A stretch of 64,000 bases of DNA from Phytoseiulus persimilis (Eukaryota > Arthropoda > Arachnida > Mesostigmata > Phytoseiidae). The notes under the pieces were generated by a model that worked only from the letters and a program-made list of their open reading frames with translations, made no database searches and had not been told where the DNA came from. Positions 63,201 to 64,000 of this stretch are shown here, piece after piece. Numbering within the stretch: position 1 is the stretch's first letter; every line of letters begins with the position of its first letter. Where the stretch lies: assembly GCA_037576195.1 (NCBI GenBank), contig CM075104.1, positions 16,632,211-16,696,210 on the forward strand, read 5' to 3'. The position numbers were made by a program, and so were the translations under genes.

Positions 63201-63905
63201 AAATCGTGCTTGGGAACAAGAGGCGGAAAGGGTTCCACAGTATGGCAGCAACTGAGAGGGCTCAGACGCGAGTTCTGCTCGCAAACACCAGCTGTATCCC
63301 CGGAGAAAGCTGAGCAACCGGAGTTTTCGCATTTGGCCCCGTGGGGATTCGAGGAATGAAAACTCCTGAGCCATGAGAATGAAAGGTTTCGACCAAGGAC
63401 TCTTCATCCGTCTCCTCACGTTCATCATACCGGGAGGAAGTCTCGATGCGATAGAAGAACGACTCTGTTGACCGTCTCTGTTCTGTGTTTGCTCGTACTT
63501 ACTCGGACAGTTGTAAAGTTTGTTGGTTTGGGCAATATCGCCGGCACTGAGCCGCACGCGTTGTCCGATCTCCGGCCGTTTCTTCGACGCGGGCCCCTGC
63601 GGTGAAAGTGTCCTGTTTAGATATCTTCCGCAGCTCGATGATGACCCTCTCATGGATTGGCGTTGACGGACTCCGCCGGTCGCTATTTGCTTTGCCGCAC
63701 GTTCAACGCGGCTCGCAACCACGATCATGTGCCGGAGGCGAACCGAGAACGGGGAAAACCTGAGCCCCCTCCGATTCGCCGCCGCTCGAGATTCACAGTT
63801 CGGTCCCGACCTACAAGTCGTGGACGCTATAATTTCTTCCCTACCTGTAGCGCTAGAAGGGCCGGTGAATCATCTCGTGGTAGAATGGTGTCTAGCTGCG
63901 TGCTC
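39207..63905 (-). CDS. tld: Tolloid/BMP1-type metalloprotease, 3' part of gene
   Basis: Secreted astacin protease that cleaves BMP antagonists (chordin/Sog) and matrix precursors. The 17 exons, from the 5' end, are: 63845-63905, 63503-63596, 56516-56722, 56198-56320, 55645-55793, 54122-54197, 53757-53875, 53556-53679, 53268-53428, 52959-53084, 52791-52851, 48883-49073, 48644-48709, 48349-48562, 40269-40433, 39460-39554, 39207-39371. They encode 731 residues with consistent phases. Order: end of the astacin domain ([26 protein letters not shown]), CUB1 (residues 53-161), CUB2 (162-276), EGF1 (277-317), CUB3 (319-433), EGF2 (435-475), CUB4 (478-591), CUB5 (592-709), and a 22-residue tail ending LKPPVF. 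Each CUB keeps its four cysteines. EGF2 ([14 protein letters not shown]) has the calcium-binding pattern. The zinc site HExxHxxGxxH, propeptide and start lie beyond the right edge. Donors at 48643 (GTTCGC) and 48882 (GTGGGT) are weak, but homology demands them. Confidence 0.96.
44125..44275 (+). repeat. Left arm of a diverged inverted repeat
   Basis: This contains a 15-bp tandem unit (GATGAGCCCGAAGA-like) three times at 44152-44196. It then continues as AACCTGCTCCCC...GCGGAG...GACTGGTTCATCGGG. The reverse complement of 45234-45353 follows the same order with substitutions and small gaps. Confidence 0.65.
45234..45353 (-). repeat. Right arm of the inverted repeat
   Basis: The reverse complement reads GAGCCCGAAAAAAATGACGC, then GAGATGAGCCCGAAAACCTC, then GGGACTGGTTCAGCGGGG, matching the left arm about 1 kb away. 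Translated, both arms give EPEKN/EPENLL-type strings, but neither has an extended protein. Confidence 0.65.
49074..52790 (-). other. 3.7-kb tolloid intron before EGF2
   Basis: The flanking exons join as FFT-D-KDEC, so nothing is missing. It has short (CGG)n at about 50729-50745 and pyrimidine-rich blocks near 49650-49740. No gene is supported inside. Confidence 0.6.
60188..60683 (+). CDS. Candidate secreted precursor, antisense inside tolloid intron
   Basis: An open exon-like frame follows a good acceptor (CCCTGTTGCAG at 60177-60187) and ends in TGA. An AATAAA lies at 60941-60946. The first residues read [20 protein letters not shown], like a signal-peptide core with a cleavage site. The rest has basic clusters suited to prohormone convertases (KIRRGR, AARRG, SRKRD, KRREER), with acidic stretches between. 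There is no ATG in this exon, so the start must lie upstream and was not found. The family is not recognised. A chance frame is possible. Confidence 0.3.
60941..60946 (+). promoter_or_regulatory. Possible poly(A) signal for the antisense candidate
   Basis: AATAAA on the plus strand, 258 bases after the stop of the 60188-60683 frame. It has no role for tolloid, which runs the other way. Confidence 0.3.
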
Positions 63906-64000
63906 CTGAAGAGAGAAAGAGAATGCTCCGAAAACTGGTCTTGATGAATTCATCCCGTCCAAGCAGAATCATCGTGCGAAACTTCTTTCAGTGACACGCA
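63906..64000 (-). other. Tolloid intron running off the right edge
   Basis: This lies upstream of the 63845-63905 exon (acceptor CTCTCTTCAG). The remaining 95 bases show no further astacin exon, so the catalytic exons are outside the window. Confidence 0.6.

Larger units (their letters stand above)
56723..63502 (-). other. 6.8-kb tolloid intron between astacin and CUB1
   Basis: Flanking exons join as NCP-K-CGRTL, matching the family without a gap. The intron holds the antisense candidate ORF at 60188-60683 and otherwise unassigned sequence. A (GGGA)n-like tract at 55883-55897 lies in the neighbouring CUB2 intron. Confidence 0.6.

Overview
The window is eukaryotic nuclear DNA from an arthropod. 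Genes are split by many GT-AG introns, mostly short. Promoter and poly(A) signals are of animal type, and the recognisable proteins are animal developmental and glycan-pathway proteins. Base composition looks roughly balanced by eye. A chelicerate (mite or tick) is my best guess, but that is inference only.

Five genes are supported in detail; in four of them exon lengths and splice phases close exactly, and only the first exon of NUS1 is unresolved. (1) 2-882 (+): the 3' end of a heparan sulfate N-deacetylase/N-sulfotransferase (NDST). (2) 5125-6699 (+): a two-exon small secreted protein of unknown function with a TATA box and initiator. (3) 7506-23035 (-): a complete transmembrane cadherin of 28 exons and about 1606 residues. 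(4) 26254-28905 (+): NUS1, the non-catalytic subunit of cis-prenyltransferase (dolichol synthesis). (5) 39207-63905 (-): the 3' part of a tolloid/BMP1 metalloprotease, from the end of the astacin domain through CUB1-CUB2-EGF1-CUB3-EGF2-CUB4-CUB5 to the stop.

Less certain: a 66-residue protein starting MGSCCG (36203-36403), likely lipid-anchored; a secreted-precursor-like ORF antisense inside a tolloid intron (60188-60683); and unassigned probable coding exons at 23.5-26 kb and 33.7-38.4 kb on the minus strand.

Repeats: a 1175-bp hAT-type element (31173-32347) and a 183-bp MITE (34781-34963), each with terminal inverted repeats and an 8-bp target duplication (7 of 8 matching); a minisatellite in a NUS1 intron; a possible tRNA-derived SINE; and a diverged inverted repeat in the largest tolloid intron.

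Functionally the genes are separate. NDST, the cadherin and tolloid act in the secretory pathway or at the cell surface (glycan modification, adhesion, BMP/matrix processing). NUS1 makes the lipid carrier for protein glycosylation. Nothing here forms an operon or a bacterial-type system.
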